Positions 12,270 through 25,089 of a DNA stretch of 64,000 nt are shown here, piece after piece; the stretch's first letter is position 1; every line of letters starts with the position of its first letter. Position numbers and translations under genes: made by a program. The stretch covers positions 1,793,558 through 1,857,557 of the forward strand of contig QANU01073111.1 in the NCBI GenBank assembly GCA_003254905.1, written 5' to 3'. This DNA is from Nissolia schottii (taxonomy: Eukaryota; Streptophyta; Magnoliopsida; Fabales; Fabaceae). Under the pieces are notes generated by a model. It was not told the origin of the DNA and did not search any database. It saw only the letters and a program-made list of their open reading frames with translations.

Positions 12270-14095
12270 TCTTGTACACTTAGTATTTGAACACCTGTTA
12301 CACACACCTTATTTTATTAAAATCTTTGTTGAGTCAGCAAACCGCTCATCCTAACCAACTACACGCCTTATTTGACAAGATAACCACTCCTTCCATTCCG
12401 TTTTCTCATTCTCTCTGCGTTTTAATCTGCTCTGGTTCATCGTTTCGTTATTGCTTGTTCGTTTTTTATTTCTCGATCGGTTCTGCGATTTTGATCTGTT
12501 CTACAATCGGTTCATGGAGTCGTCGATGACGAATCCACTAAATTTCTTTGGCAATGAGCCATCGTTCATGGAGTTGTTGGAAAGTTTCAACAATCCTACG
12601 ACGACGGCTCCCCAAACTCACATTGTTGGAAGGTAATTATTCAGTGAATTATCATACGACAGTTGTGTCTAAAGATAAACGGTTGTGTCTTACAAATTTG
12701 TTGGGTTAGGTCTAAAATAAAATGACGGTTAGATCTCTTATAATAAAACGGTTGTGTCTTATGATAACACGATGGTTGTGTCTAGGTATAAACCAAAATT
12801 ATGTCTTACAAAGTTGATAAGTTACGTCTATAATTGAATAGTGGTTAGGTCTCTTATAACACAATTGCTATAAGAGAGTGTGCTACGTGGCTCCAGCACT
12901 CCAACTCAAGTTACCACTGACGTTAACAATGAAGAGATTGTTTTAGCAACATTTGACGAGAATGCATGGATGATGGTGTTAAACTTTGAAGAACCTGAAG
13001 ATATTTTAATGAATTAAATAAGGTTTAGGTCTGTGATGTTATACTGACTAAGTCTGACTTGTAACTACTGTTAGGTCACGCAAGTTGATATAGTTAGGTT
13101 TGTTTTGAATTTTACGTTAGGTCTATTTTAATTAATATGCATTTTTTTGGTATGTCTGTATATAGGTGAATCAAGTACAAATATTATTATCCCAATTGTT
13201 GGTATGCAATTTGAGTCCGTTAAGGATGTTCATGATTTTTATTAAGACTATGCAACTAGTGTGGGACTTGAGTGCAATATTAGAAACACAAAATCTGATG
13301 AATTTGGGGTTCTGTGGTGCTGTATAATTACATGTGTTAGGGAGGGCAAGAGTTGGTCGAAGTTACCACCATCAGAGTTACATGTGTTAGACAGACGTAA
13401 CAGTTTTCTCTCATCAGATCTAACCATAGAGCATTACAACCAACTCATCTACACCAGACACAACTGTAGTAGAGAACGAAACACAATCATTTATTTTACT
13501 CAAGCACAACCATTTATTTCACTAAGATACAACCTTTTTCATATTTTAGACACAACCATTTATTTTACTCAGACACAACATTTTTCATTTTTAGACACAA
13601 CCGTTCATAAAATGAAAAATAACTTTCTTAAATAACAAGACATAACCATTATTTAGCCGAACAAAATAGAGAAGAAAAAAAAAGGTTTTGATTGAAGCAA
13701 AATGAAAGACAAATAGAGTTTTTTGTTCGATGATTAACTTTAAAAAAGAAAACGAACTAGTAAGGGTTAGGTCTTACTATAGTTATGGAGACGAAAAAGT
13801 CTTGCGATGGAAGAGTTGAAAATGTGGTTGTAGAAGAAGGAGGAAGAAGAAGCAGTGACTGAGAGGAAAATGAGAGGGTGGTGTTCGTGGGATAAAGACG
13901 AGAGGGTTATGTCGTGAGAGAAGAAATGTTTTCGCGTTTCTCTACGAAATGTGAGCTGTTGACGTGCTGAAGGATTTAATGAAAGAGTGTGTGACACGCG
14001 CACGTTTTGAGAGAGTGAGACACGTTTTCCCATTTTGTTGGGACCGAGGTGCTGTGAGCAATTATTACCTCAAGTGTGCACTGAGTGTGCAATAA
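12270..14095 (+). mobile_element. Probable MULE-derived relic with FAR1 domain
   Basis: The left edge (TTGTACACTTAGT at 12272) and the inverted right edge (complement of 14080-14092, TTGCACACTCAGT) match. Further similarity runs inward, including an ATTAAA...TCA stretch, consistent with diverged long terminal inverted repeats. The interior contains a FAR1-type domain, which is shared between MULE transposases and the FHY3/FAR1 regulators. Decamer GGTTGTGTCT is scattered in the left half, and its complement AGACACAACC in the right half. A 9 bp target duplication could not be identified, so the boundaries are approximate. Confidence 0.45.
12514..13401 (+). pseudogene. FAR1-related DNA-binding domain pseudogene
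   Basis: A first open segment starts at the ATG at 12514 (MESSMTNPLNFFG) and ends with a possible splice donor near 12632. A later segment at about 13170-13350 encodes the N-terminal part of a FAR1 domain: VGMQFESVKDVHDFY, then DYATSVGLECNIRNTKSDE. In FAR1/FHY3 proteins and MULE transposases this domain is a WRKY-GCM1-type zinc finger that binds DNA. A TAA stop falls between DFY and DYAT. The expected C-terminal cysteine/histidine portion and the transposase core are absent. It is a broken fragment. Confidence 0.6.
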
Positions 14096-17000
14096 CTTGG
14101 TATGTAATAATCACTTGAAGGCCATATAATATCAATAAATGCTAATTTCTTAACTTACGGCAGAATTAGCCATGGCTTGTTTATTTGCAGAAATTAGCAG
14201 TTAATCTTCTAGGACAATGGATGCGTTAATTTATATATCACAGATTATATATATCAAACTAAACAAAACAAAAAAGATGATATTAATTGAGAATAGATTC
14301 TCTAGTGTCAAAAGATAACATCACGTCACATGCACCCGGCCGTTATATAATGCTATATCATCATTTTTAATTATTAGTCACCTGAGTGAAAATTTAAGCA
14401 CATTTCCGAGTGCTTAAGGCATACTTATACTTTACACATATTATAGTTTCAATAACTAGTACCAATTAGAAAAATTACTTGTAAATGCAATAACTTAAGC
14501 TTTTAAAATAGATAAACCTTTATATTAGAACTTACGATCAAGTCACGCTTTTTGTTCAATTCATGTCATCGACATTCTTTGTCATACATGCACTCACATA
14601 CACACACAAGGTGGGTGGTTTGTGTATTGTCCAAGAGTTTTAGTACTCCGTCATCCAATTATGTTAAATATAAAATAAAAAAAATTAATTTTGTCCTAAT
14701 TAAAATTTTGTTATAGATTATTATGCAGAAAATAAACCAACACATTTTTTATGTCCCTAATTATAACATGCAGTCCAACAATCAATTTGCATTCTTCTTT
14801 GGATATTACCTTAAGCAATTAAAGATATTGTGTCCATGGATAAACAAAGCCCTCTTGCTCTTCTTCAAAATTCTTCTTTTCTCCATACTTGTGCTCTTGT
14901 TTTCTTTTTCAAACTGAGATCTTAGAGAGAGAAAGGATTTTCAGAAATATGAATGCGTGTGTGGTACTAGATCAGAGAAGAGAAAGAGTTTATTTTTCTC
15001 ATTCCCATTTTGCCATAATGTCATAGGATCAGACAGGGAAAAAAACAAACTCACATTAATGGGAGCTGAGGAAAAGGCATTCATTGTGTCACCAAATCAA
15101 TGAATTAAATTTTTTCATTATAGAAAAGTTCATACGAACAAAATTATATAATATCATATCCACTTACAAATAATTTATTAAGCCCAACAACTTCAATTGA
15201 TTGCTCAATTTGTTAGGCTATACAGTATGCTCTAATATTTTTGACATCTTAATTGATCTGAGTTTTATAATAGTATACAATTTTGATTTATGATAGGACA
15301 CAATAATAAATAAAACTTTCATATTATTCTAATTCTTGATATTAATTAACTTCAGTGTTTATATATATATTGAATATTTACGATACGGGCAATTCTGGCA
15401 AGCAAATGGTGGTAGACCTCTACACTCTTCGTGCATTTATTTTCATAAAAAGGGAATCATGAAAAGTAAATAAGACATGCTCAAATCAAACAATTAAAGA
15501 CAGGGGGAGGCCAGAAGCTATACAGATTCAACACATGAGAATGTATAACAATTAAATTAACCAGAACATTGCACGCAGCATGAAATTAATTCTGCATAAA
15601 AACATGCTTGCAGATAAAATAGGTTATCCTTCTCTTGTATTAATGGACATTTTCCGTTGGCAGGGTATACACAGAGGCATAAGACGCACTAATAGACGTG
15701 AAATTTTTGTATAGTGATAGAGTGCGAGCATGCACCAAAAGAATAATATATAATTTAATATGTTCTGTAATTGCACAAAAGTTTCTCATAATAGACTCAT
15801 GGTGTTGCTAATCAATTGCTTAATTAAGTCAAAGTCATTAAACTCTACGTGCCGTGCTGTTCTCTAGTATAGTCTTCTTTTTCTTTGCCTGGCCTTCTTA
15901 AGCTTTTGTCTTTTCTCCACGTTCCAAAAAAATAAAAAAAGTATATTCTCTTCACTTATTTTCCATTAAGATGAAAAATATATAGCTAGCATGTATTAAT
16001 AAAAATTGAGGGATATGCGATCTATTGTACCAACTCCGAACTAACTATACGAAAAACACAAGCGAATGAACAACATAAAATATAATATAACCCAACAAAC
16101 GAGCTATCTATTGTCTTAGTCCTAACTAACTGGTTCGCTAGAGTGGCTGGGAAAACTCCTAATTTCAATGTATTCCTTGGGTTGTGTTTTTGTCGCTTTG
16201 TTGGAGGTGGAACTTGGAAGGATTCGGTGCATGCACAGGAATATATGGTGTTTGATTTGAGCAACTACTACACTTAACCCTTTGTTTGTAATAATATATC
16301 AAAATTAATTATTACTCAAAGTAATAATATATCAAAATTAATTATTACTCAAAATTAAGTTGCATATATACAACTGGATTAATTACCAATACATACCATG
16401 GTCTATCCCATCTCGTATATATAGAGAGAGATTTATCATAATAATTAGTACTCACGGTTTGTCATCGATCATAAGTATTAAAATTGTTATTCAAAGTGGA
16501 AAGTGCATGTACATAACTCATATTAGGATCCACTGATCTTTAAAAAGTGTCATTATACATGTCAACATATATACCTCAAATCAACGAAATATTAGAATTC
16601 AAGACCGCGTGTGTACTGATCACCCCACTAGACTTTTGGTTAGTTTTGGCTTCTTAATTTGACCCGTTGACTCATTACTTGGACAAGGACTTGGCGCCGT
16701 TGAAGATTAATATACATGTAGACTATATATACGTGACCCAGATTTTAACCATACATGAAAGAATTGAAAATATCATCAGAATGAAAAATGAATCCGCCAA
16801 GAGAGAAAGGGAATTGAAGCTAGCTAGGCTGCGGTTTCTTGGAAGCTTCAGGGGACAAAGATGGTTATCCAAGCTTCATTAATTCGGTCTAGCGTGAAGG
16901 GAACATCATACTAGTACTACTAATTACGAATGTAGTTACAAGACCTAATGTATGTATGTTGGCTGCTCCATCTCGACAAAGAAGACAGCTAGCCATATAT

Positions 17001-17522
17001 ATGTGCATGATGTGGCCAATTAAGGATATAGCATATGCTTTGTGAAAATTAATGTACGTAAAAGGCAATATTGAGACATAATATAAGAGCCAATAATTAG
17101 ATGGCATCTTTAATTTGATTGATTCCGTTGCAGATTTGTGAAATAAAGCGATGTTGGTTGAAACTGGATGCCGGTCACACTGGATGCTGGAGTCTGATAG
17201 CGTAGTGCACCTATCGCCTGGTCCACTACTATTAACAGCTAGCACTGTGCTAATTATTAGAGTAACATTATTAATTTGGAAATTAAAATTAAAACATGAT
17301 TAAGAATTGACAGCACAGAGAGGACACAAATTTTGGTGATACTAATTTGTGTGGTCATCAAGACTCTTTGTTTGGTATTAGTTCTAGTGTTATACTCCTA
17401 TTAATTGACGTTTAGAAACAGTTGTGTTTAAATGAATTTCTATTTTAATTTAGCAAATTGTGATGTATTTTATTAAATTAATATTAAACGTACTCTTACT
17501 CTATTACCATGCCACTTGCAAC
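14096..17522. other. AT-rich intergenic region, no gene recognised
   Basis: No protein or RNA gene is supported. A 71-codon open frame at 16667-16882 has a basic C-terminal half but matches nothing I know. A perfect 33 bp tandem duplication lies at 16288-16353. Confidence 0.5.
16288..16353. repeat. Perfect 33 bp tandem duplication
   Basis: Two identical 33 bp AT-rich units, 16288-16320 and 16321-16353, each beginning GTAATAATATATC and ending ATTACTCAAA. Probably a replication slippage event. Confidence 0.9.
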
Positions 17523-18351
17523 TAAGGATGGCAAACGAGCCGAGTCGAGTCAAGTAGCATTTAAACAAATCGAGTTGAGTTGAGTTATTTTTTATAAAAT
17601 TTAAAAATTCATGTTTATCACATTTATTAAAATGTTCGTGAGTCAGCCAGTTGGCTAGCGGGTCACAACAATTTTTTTTATTTAAAAAAAGATGGTTTAA
17701 GCTAAATTTAAAGTAACTAAACGTAATTATTGTTTCGAGACATTATTTTTATAAATTTAATAAATTAATATATATATATATATACATAGGATTGTCAAAT
17801 GAGTCAACCCGACCCGTTTAACTTGCGAGCTTTTTACTATTCGCGAATCGGGTTTTATATGTTTAGTCCATCCATTCAATGCAGATAATCATATTAATTT
17901 GTTGGTTATGCCTATTTTAATACTAAATAAGCTGAGTTAAACAGATTTTTTACTATTTACAAACCTTTTTTTTTATGTTTGGTAGGCCTATTTAACCAGA
18001 TAAGCGGATTTGACTTATTTTGGCAATCCTAAGATATATACATACACATTGCTCAATGCTTTTGCATTTTAAACTTAAAAGATGAACACAAGACATACTC
18101 AAGGGAATCATTTTAAATTATCCGAATTCTAGAAAAATAAATTCTGAGTTTGACGGAGATGGGAGTAGAGGAGCAAAGCGCGGTGAGCTAATCTGCTCTA
18201 CCATGCGTCTCCCCTGCTTAACTCGCGAGTCAAATGAGACCAACCCGTGTGAGTCGAAAACTTTAAACTAGTTGAAAATTTCAACTCACCCCGTAGAAAA
18301 CGCTGAGTTGCTCATGTTGCCCTGCCGAGTTAACCAGTTTTTCTATCCTTA
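17523..18351. mobile_element. Degenerate hAT-type MITE, host of a nested element
   Basis: The left end TAAGGATGGCAAACGAGCC pairs with the inverted right end (TAAGGATAGAAAAAC). The flanks CTTGCAAC (17515-17522) and CCTGCAAT (18352-18359) match at 6 of 8 bases, fitting a decayed 8 bp hAT target duplication. There is no coding capacity. The GAGTCGAGT-like subterminal repeats are typical of this MITE type. Confidence 0.5.
17787..18031. mobile_element. Nested small TIR element
   Basis: TAGGATTGTCAAATGAGTC at the left matches the inverted right end (TAGGATTGCCAAAATAAGTC). The length is about 245 bp and it is noncoding. It lies within the larger element 17523-18351. Flanking AT-repeat sequence with TATATACATA on both sides prevents a clean target-duplication call. 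Confidence 0.55.
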
Positions 18352-21300
18352 CCTGCAATTATAAGAAAATCAGGATTTAGCTACGAATAAACCCATCGGT
18401 AATTAAAAACATTAGCCTATGGACATCAGATCCATCGCTAAAGTCCGTGGCTAATTTTAATTCTTCTTTTGTGATGTTGATTCCATCTAATAGCCATCAT
18501 TGTCTTTTTATAAAACAAAAATCCATTTTTGTTTACAGTCTCGTTATTTTATAAGAAATAGTGAATATTTAATGCTAATAAATTTAAATTGAGTCAATTA
18601 GAATTGTGTCCTTTTGGTTCCATTGGACGGAAGGATGATCAAGTAACATATTATATCCAATTGAGAATAATTATCAAATTTTGTAAGTTTATCTTATTTT
18701 GAGAGTATTTCCAGTGTGAAGTACATGATTCATGAATCGTGATGGATTCCTTTTGCTGGTTTCTTGCACTCTTTGTTCTGTCGAAAAAGGTTAAGGTTCC
18801 CCATTAATTAGTACTCATTATTATGGTGACAAATGACAAGAAAAGTATATATACTTATAATATATGCTTTGCTGATCTTTCTGAACAAATGTAATCTTAT
18901 TCTAGTATATAGTACCATTCGTCACAGGGATGTTGAGTTCAATATCCATCGCTTTGAACGTAGTACCATTCACGGATACATCGGCTTGTTAATTTTGTGA
19001 ACAAGGGAGATTTTGATGTGTCGTATTTAATTTTGGTCTCCCCCAATTAAATATATATGGATTAGAGTCATTGTCTCTATCTATATATCTTTGCTGGAGA
19101 CCCGCAATTGGCAATGGGGTACACGTGCGAGTACCTGTGTACCATTCATAATCTATGGCTACCAATCTAACAGATGATATTAATTCTAAAGAAAACAACA
19201 ACCATTCAATAATAGGCTTGATTTACTCATCCATAATGAATAATTTTATTTTATTATAAGATGATGACGCAGTTAATACTTAACACCTCCGGTCTCCACC
19301 TGCACCCTCTCTTCGACATTTCTGGGGGATTGACTGGTTGAATAATAATAATAATGTACACACGTACAATATTTTTGGTAGACGTATATTATGGTTATTG
19401 ATTAGTATATGCACCGTAGACCGTAAGTATAGGTAAGTAAGATAATTCCTGGTAATAATTGAGATAATGGAAGTCAAGGTATCGCTCAATTTTGTTTTGT
19501 TCCTTTCCTTGTATTTTGCCATAACTTAGACTCTGTTGAACATTTATCTTTTAGTAAAAAAAAAAAAATTTACCTGGATAATCCTTTATAAAAAAAAAGG
19601 GATTACGAGCAAGTTAACAGTTGAAGATTTAAATGAAAATTATCAAAATATTTATTCTAGAGTCTTCTAAAATACTAAAAGACATTTCAAGAGTACAAAA
19701 TTTACATCAACGTGAACAAATTGAATTATGACATTAAATTTAAATAAAATTTGTTATAGTACCAAGTCAATTTTGTGTCAACATTTGATTTATTCATATC
19801 AGCGTGATTTTTAAGTTCTTAAAATTTTATTGGCAATAAAACGTACAATAGCATAACAGTAGTTTCATATCTACGTGGAAACGGCACATAATTCTTCCAC
19901 TTGGCTCTCACTAATCAAGCTTAAAGACTTGGATCTTTAAGCTGTTATTACTACCATAATTATATTATTATGCAATTCTTAATTTGGACGCGTTATTCAA
20001 ACAGAAGGAGCAACGATTTTATTTCTTTTTCGAATATTCTGCGCGCGGTGCCTTGACTTCTACCGTTCCTCATATTTTTCTGCGTTGCAACTGTCATTTA
20101 ATCAAATTGCAAATATTGCAGGGGGATAGATCTCTCAAGTTAATCTTATCATGTAATTGAAATGGAGGGAGTAATTACAAGTTGTTAGGCACTTATGATC
20201 ACACACATCTTGTAGCACTTCTAACGGGCTATTCCGCGTGGAGTAATTTATTCGCGATTTTCCAAATTGCAATTCTCAGCCAAACTCTGCCATCGGCCAT
20301 CCAAACCTTTCTGTATCTAGGTTGGCAGTCAAAGCTGTAGACAAGAGGTCAAATTTAACTCACTAATGGGTCCTTAATAAAAATAAATAAATACAAGTCA
20401 GTTCATATCATTTTCAAACACGGATTAAATTAATTATTTTATATTTAGTTATATTTTATAAATAAGATTAAACATTTTTATAAATTTATAATTAAATACA
20501 TTAAAAATATTATCGTCATTTTATCACGCACTTAAAATAAATATATAATGTATAGACTAAATTAATATTGGATAAATTTTTTGGTCTCGCCATTCTCCCT
20601 TCAATCTAGATTAAAAAAAAAAAAAAGAAGAAGAAGAAAGAAATCCTCTATTTAATCTTATCACAACATTAAATATGGAAAAATAGTATTTGGTTCGACA
20701 AGAAACTTGCTTGGCAAATGTGCGATAAAGCACGCTCCATTGATTTTGTGTTGTTTTTTACGTTTAATTTTTTATTTTATAAACTTAAAAACAAAAACCA
20801 TTGTTGGATCCATGTCGTGAAATGCTGTTGGACAATATATGTCAAACCCTATAGCATTACTCTTAAACATAGAGTGCACACTCTTCATTAATGAGGAGAA
20901 TGCAAGATAAGGTATATTCTAAAGAATAAAAAAAATTATAATTTTTTAATTTAATTAAATGACAAATAATTTTAGATAACTTTTTACATAAATAGTACTA
21001 TTCTCTTATTTTTAAATAATTATCGTTCATTCTTTTTATTTGGATATTTTTACACATAATTGTTCACTTCTTAAGTTTAGATAATATTAATTATTTATTA
21101 TTTTCTTAAGATAACCTTGTTGAATGAAAGTAGTAGAAGAAAAAGATTGAGTATAGAAAAGAAAGAATAAATGAAAAGATATAAAATAATTGGGATAGTT
21201 TTATAAAGTATAATTTTTTCAATTATTTTTATTATATCATTGCATAAGTGAAATTGAACAACCATTCGATAACGAAATGATTATTAATTGTGTGAGTTAA

Positions 21301-21945
21301 CAATATTTACATGATAATATGCAATTAAATGACAATACATTATAGTTATATTAGTATTTAAAAATAAAAATAATTTTTGTTATTGTGATGATAGATGATG
21401 TTAGATATAAAAATGTTTGGGAAACTTAATTCATTAACTTATTTATTAACTTGTTAATTTTTATAAATGATACTTGGCTTTATGTTCTCTTATTATTTCT
21501 AAAATTATCAAGTGTGATAAACCAAAATTGATAGGTTCTAAGTAAATTATTCTTTTATTAACTATAGTAGGCAGTGTGCCAAATAAAGAAGAAGAAGAAG
21601 AAAAAACCTATTTGTATTAATGTGAAAGAGTTCTACTACACGTACATCTTAAACTCATATACTATGCATACACACCAGTATAAGAATACAGTGGGTCCCC
21701 TCAAATAACCACCCACTCCACTCTCACTCCCACTCTCACCTACTCGCGCATCAAAAACATGCGTATCTCAAAACCTTCCCGCTTCTACTTTCTTCCGTTT
21801 TCTCTCTTTACTCTTGTCACTCTCATCCTTCGTTCTCTCTTCACTCTCGTCACTGTCATCTCTCGTCGCTCTCTTCACTCTCGTGCCCATATAAAAGATT
21901 GTGCACTCAAATTACTTATATCAGATTCTGCGCAAAATACTTAAC
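18352..21945. other. AT-rich intergenic region, no gene recognised
   Basis: No gene is supported. GAAATGGAGGGAGTA at 20160-20174 looks like one end of a Stowaway-type MITE, but no partner end was found. Short GAA tracts occur at about 20624 and 21589. Confidence 0.5.
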
Positions 21946-22690
21946 TGTAGGTTAAAGTTTATGCAAATCTGTAAAGTTCTGTGTATGTTTGTGAAGTTTT
22001 ATGCATGTGAACTAACATTATAACGTTTGTCTACTAAAAATGTATAAATATTGTGAATTTATTTATGTTTGAGTAAAATCACAGTGTTGTACACAAGTAC
22101 GCAATGTTTGTGCACACATTCATATAATGTTTGTGCACAGAGTCATATAAAGTTTGTGCACTACAGTCAAATTTCATATTAAGTAATATGCATATATGTA
22201 AAGTTTATGCATCATAATATATAAAAGTGTGTGTACACATGTATGTGAACTAATTTTTATAAATTTTGTCCATTCAAAATGTATAAATATTGTGAACTTA
22301 TTTATGTTTGAGTAAAATCATAGTGTTGTTACACAAGTAGGTAATGTTTATGCACTCAGTCACATAAAGTTTGTGCACAGAGTCATATAAAGTTTGTGCA
22401 CTAAAATCAGATATCATATTCTGCAAAAATACTTAAGTATACGTTAAGTAATTTGCATATATGTAAAGTTTATGCATTAGAATGTATAAAAGTGTGCGTC
22501 CACATGTATGTGAACTAATTTTTATAAAGGTTGTCCGTTCAAAATGTATAAATATTGTGAACTTATTTATGTTTGAGTAAAATCACAGTGTTGTTACACA
22601 AGTACGTAATGTTTGTGCACTCAGTCGTATAATGTTTGTGGACGTTGTCATATAAAGTTTGTGCATTAAAATCTGATATCATATTCTACA
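21946..22690. repeat. Tandem repeat, about 240-265 bp unit, three copies
   Basis: The phrase AATGTATAAATATTGTGAA recurs at about 22039, 22278 and 22543, giving spacings of 239 and 265 bp. Each unit also carries GTTTGAGTAAAATCA, ACACAAGTA and one or more copies of TCATATAAAGTTTGTGCA. The units differ by scattered substitutions and small indels. It is noncoding. Looser relatives with the same GTTTGTGCA vocabulary occur near 38250-38460 (inverted) and 41330-41580. Confidence 0.85.
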
Positions 22691-23228
22691 AAATTGCTTT
22701 AAACTCTATAACAACACATTCCATAAACAACGCGAAATTGATTCATTCTAAGAATGCTTCTGTATGTGAATTTTGTAGCTCAGAATAAATTGTTTAATAG
22801 CTTCGAGTGTGATATCACTGAGAAAATCACGTCAAAGTGCGTTTTCGTTTGTCATATGGTTGAGAAAATTGTGCCGGGAGGTCGCGTAATGGTGTTAATG
22901 AGAAAGGTCTACTGTAGATCGTATAACTGACATTGATTAGGTATAAAATGAGATGTATATATGGGTGTATGAAATATTGTTATACAAAGAGCATTTTCGA
23001 ATGTGAAAATAGATAATTGGATATAGTGTAAAAGTAAAAAAGAAAAAATAAAAGAAGTTGAAAAAGCATTGAAGTGGGAGAATGAGAGTGGTAACAAAGC
23101 GCAAGTAGGCGCAGTAAGAGATCCAAATTGGGATTTACCATTGAGAAAGCGACCCAATTTGCAGTGCTGTTTGTGGGTCTCCCCTCCCCAGCTTCAGAAG
23201 AAGACAGGGTTGAGGTCCCCCTCCCATC
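22691..23228. other. Upstream spacer of DUF868 gene
   Basis: AT-rich until about 23060. The sequence then becomes more GC-rich toward the DUF868 gene. No other gene seen. Confidence 0.5.
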
Positions 23229-23266
23229 CCATAAAAAGCCCTTCTTCCATTCCCCCTAAACCCTAC
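23229..23266 (+). promoter_or_regulatory. Core promoter elements of DUF868 gene
   Basis: A TATA-like CCATAAAAAG lies at 23229-23238, about 100 bp before the start codon. A telo-box-like TAAACCCTAC lies at 23257-23266. Telo-boxes are common near transcription starts of plant housekeeping genes. The call rests on sequence match and position only. Confidence 0.45.
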
Positions 23267-23334
23267 AATCCCTATTCTCAACAAAAATCCAACACATATA
23301 TCCAAACAACGCTTACACTTTCAAGAAGGAAGAT

Positions 23335-24369
23335 ATGTCTTCGTCCCCATTCCCTTCTTGCTTTCGCCCATCCCCAACCACCGACGACCACCACAGCCGC
23401 CCTTCTCCTCCTCCACCTCCCCCGCCGCCGCCCTCCACCAACCCCAACCTCACCACCTACCTCTACCACACCGAGACAGGCCTCGTCTCCCTGACCTGGT
23501 CCCGCTCCATCCTCGGCCGCTCCCTCCACCTCCGCCTCCACCCCCACCCCTTCGATTCCCCTCTCCCCTCCTCCACCTCCACCTCCACCTCCACCTCCTT
23601 CCACCTCCACATAAAGCCCTTCATCTTCTGGAAGAAGCACGGCTCCAAGACCCTCTCCTCCAACACCCGAATCTTCTGGAACCTCTCAAAGGCCAAGTTC
23701 CCTTCCTCCTCTTCCCCTGAACCCCACTCCTCTTTCTACCTCGTGCTCGTGATCGACAACCGCATGTCCCTCCTCGTCGGGGACTGCCCCCGCGACGCGT
23801 GCTCCAAGTCCAAGGCCCAAAAGCCCAACAAGCCCCAACTGCTCCTCCTCAAAAAGGAACACGCCCTCGCCGACAGGGTGTACGCCACCACCGCCAGCTT
23901 CGGCGGCCGCACCCGCAAAATCCAGATCGATTGCGGCTCCAGGGACGACTCCAGGCTCTGCTTCAGCGTCGACGGCAGCAAGGTCCTCCAGATCAAGCGC
24001 TTGAAGTGGAAGTTCAGGGGAAACGAGAGGGTCGAGGTCGACGGCGTCCCCGTCCAGATCTCGTGGGACGTTTACAACTGGCTCTTCGAGAAAGATAACG
24101 CCGGCGGGCACGCAATATTCATGTTCAAGTTCGAGGAGGAGCGTGACGACGAAGACGGAGGGGATAGGGGCTTGGCGAGCCTGTGGGCCCAGCAGAACTG
24201 GAACGAGTGCTGCGAATGGGGGAAGATGTCGTCTTCGTCGGTTTCCGTCGGCTCGTCGGCGGGTTCATTCGGCGGAAGCTCCTCCGTGATGGAGTGGTCC
24301 AGCGTGGAGGAGAACGACCTCGTCGTTCCCGTTGGATTCTCTTTGATTGTTTATGCCTGGAAGCGCTGA
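23335..24369 (+). CDS. DUF868 family protein, single exon, 344 aa
   Basis: An intact intronless ORF from an ATG at 23335. The N-terminal 35 residues are Ser/Pro-rich and low in complexity. The DUF868 domain occupies about residues 40-342: TYLYHTETGLVSLTWSR, then HLHIKPFIFWKKHGSK, FYLVLVIDNRMSLLVGD, and a C-terminal block with KLKWKFRGNERVEVDG, VQISWDVYNWLF and the ending GFSLIVYAWKR. The Ser/Thr run at about residues 80-92 is encoded by repeated CCACCT. The length is typical of the family. The biochemical function is unknown, and no catalytic residues are defined. The gene is strongly GC-rich with G/C-ending codons in an AT-rich landscape. Many plant DUF868 genes are also intronless. Confidence 0.94.
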   Translation: MSSSPFPSCFRPSPTTDDHHSRPSPPPPPPPPPSTNPNLTTYLYHTETGLVSLTWSRSILGRSLHLRLHPHPFDSPLPSSTSTSTSTSFHLHIKPFIFWKKHGSKTLSSNTRIFWNLSKAKFPSSSSPEPHSSFYLVLVIDNRMSLLVGDCPRDACSKSKAQKPNKPQLLLLKKEHALADRVYATTASFGGRTRKIQIDCGSRDDSRLCFSVDGSKVLQIKRLKWKFRGNERVEVDGVPVQISWDVYNWLFEKDNAGGHAIFMFKFEEERDDEDGGDRGLASLWAQQNWNECCEWGKMSSSSVSVGSSAGSFGGSSSVMEWSSVEENDLVVPVGFSLIVYAWKR

Positions 24370-25047
24370 CTCATCCTCCTTCTTCTTCCATTCTTCTGTT
24401 CTGTTTGTTAGTTTAGTGCTGCTAACTAGTTACTCCAATTTTTTTTATTCCACACCCTAACCCCATTTGATTTGTGAACATAGAGAGGTTGAATAAATCT
24501 ACTTTAGGATTTAATTAATTAATTAGTAGCATATCGTATATCGGAATCTATTGGTGGATTCCAACTTTAATTAATCTGACACATTCATTTTAGTTTACGA
24601 GGGAGAAGACTGTTGATAGCACTGGCTAGTTATAGGTGGTTGTGATTCTTTTTCTTCCCCTTCTTAATTTGTTTCCCTTGCCATGGAATTTATATTGCAA
24701 TGTAATGTAAAGTTTTTGTTATCATATTGTGAGAAGGAAGTTTGTTGTTCTCAAGAGGAAAATTTTCAAGCTTAAACTAGTTCATTTTCTTCTCTTGTTT
24801 ACGAATCTTTATCCTCCCTACAAAAGAAAAAGAAACAATGATCCTCTTTGTGTTTTGAGTGGAGGGTCACAATGAAGAAACCACTTGGCTGATCCTGGTT
24901 TTAATGAAACTGCCCAGCTTTTACGGCTGCTGGCGGTTCTTTCTTTTGCAGGATTTGATGCTTAATTCCGCCTTACTCATCTGAGACACCCTCCCTCACC
25001 CCTTTTCATAATTTTGTCAAATCCTCCTCTTTGTCTTAGCTTACAAA

Positions 25048-25089
<42 letters not shown>

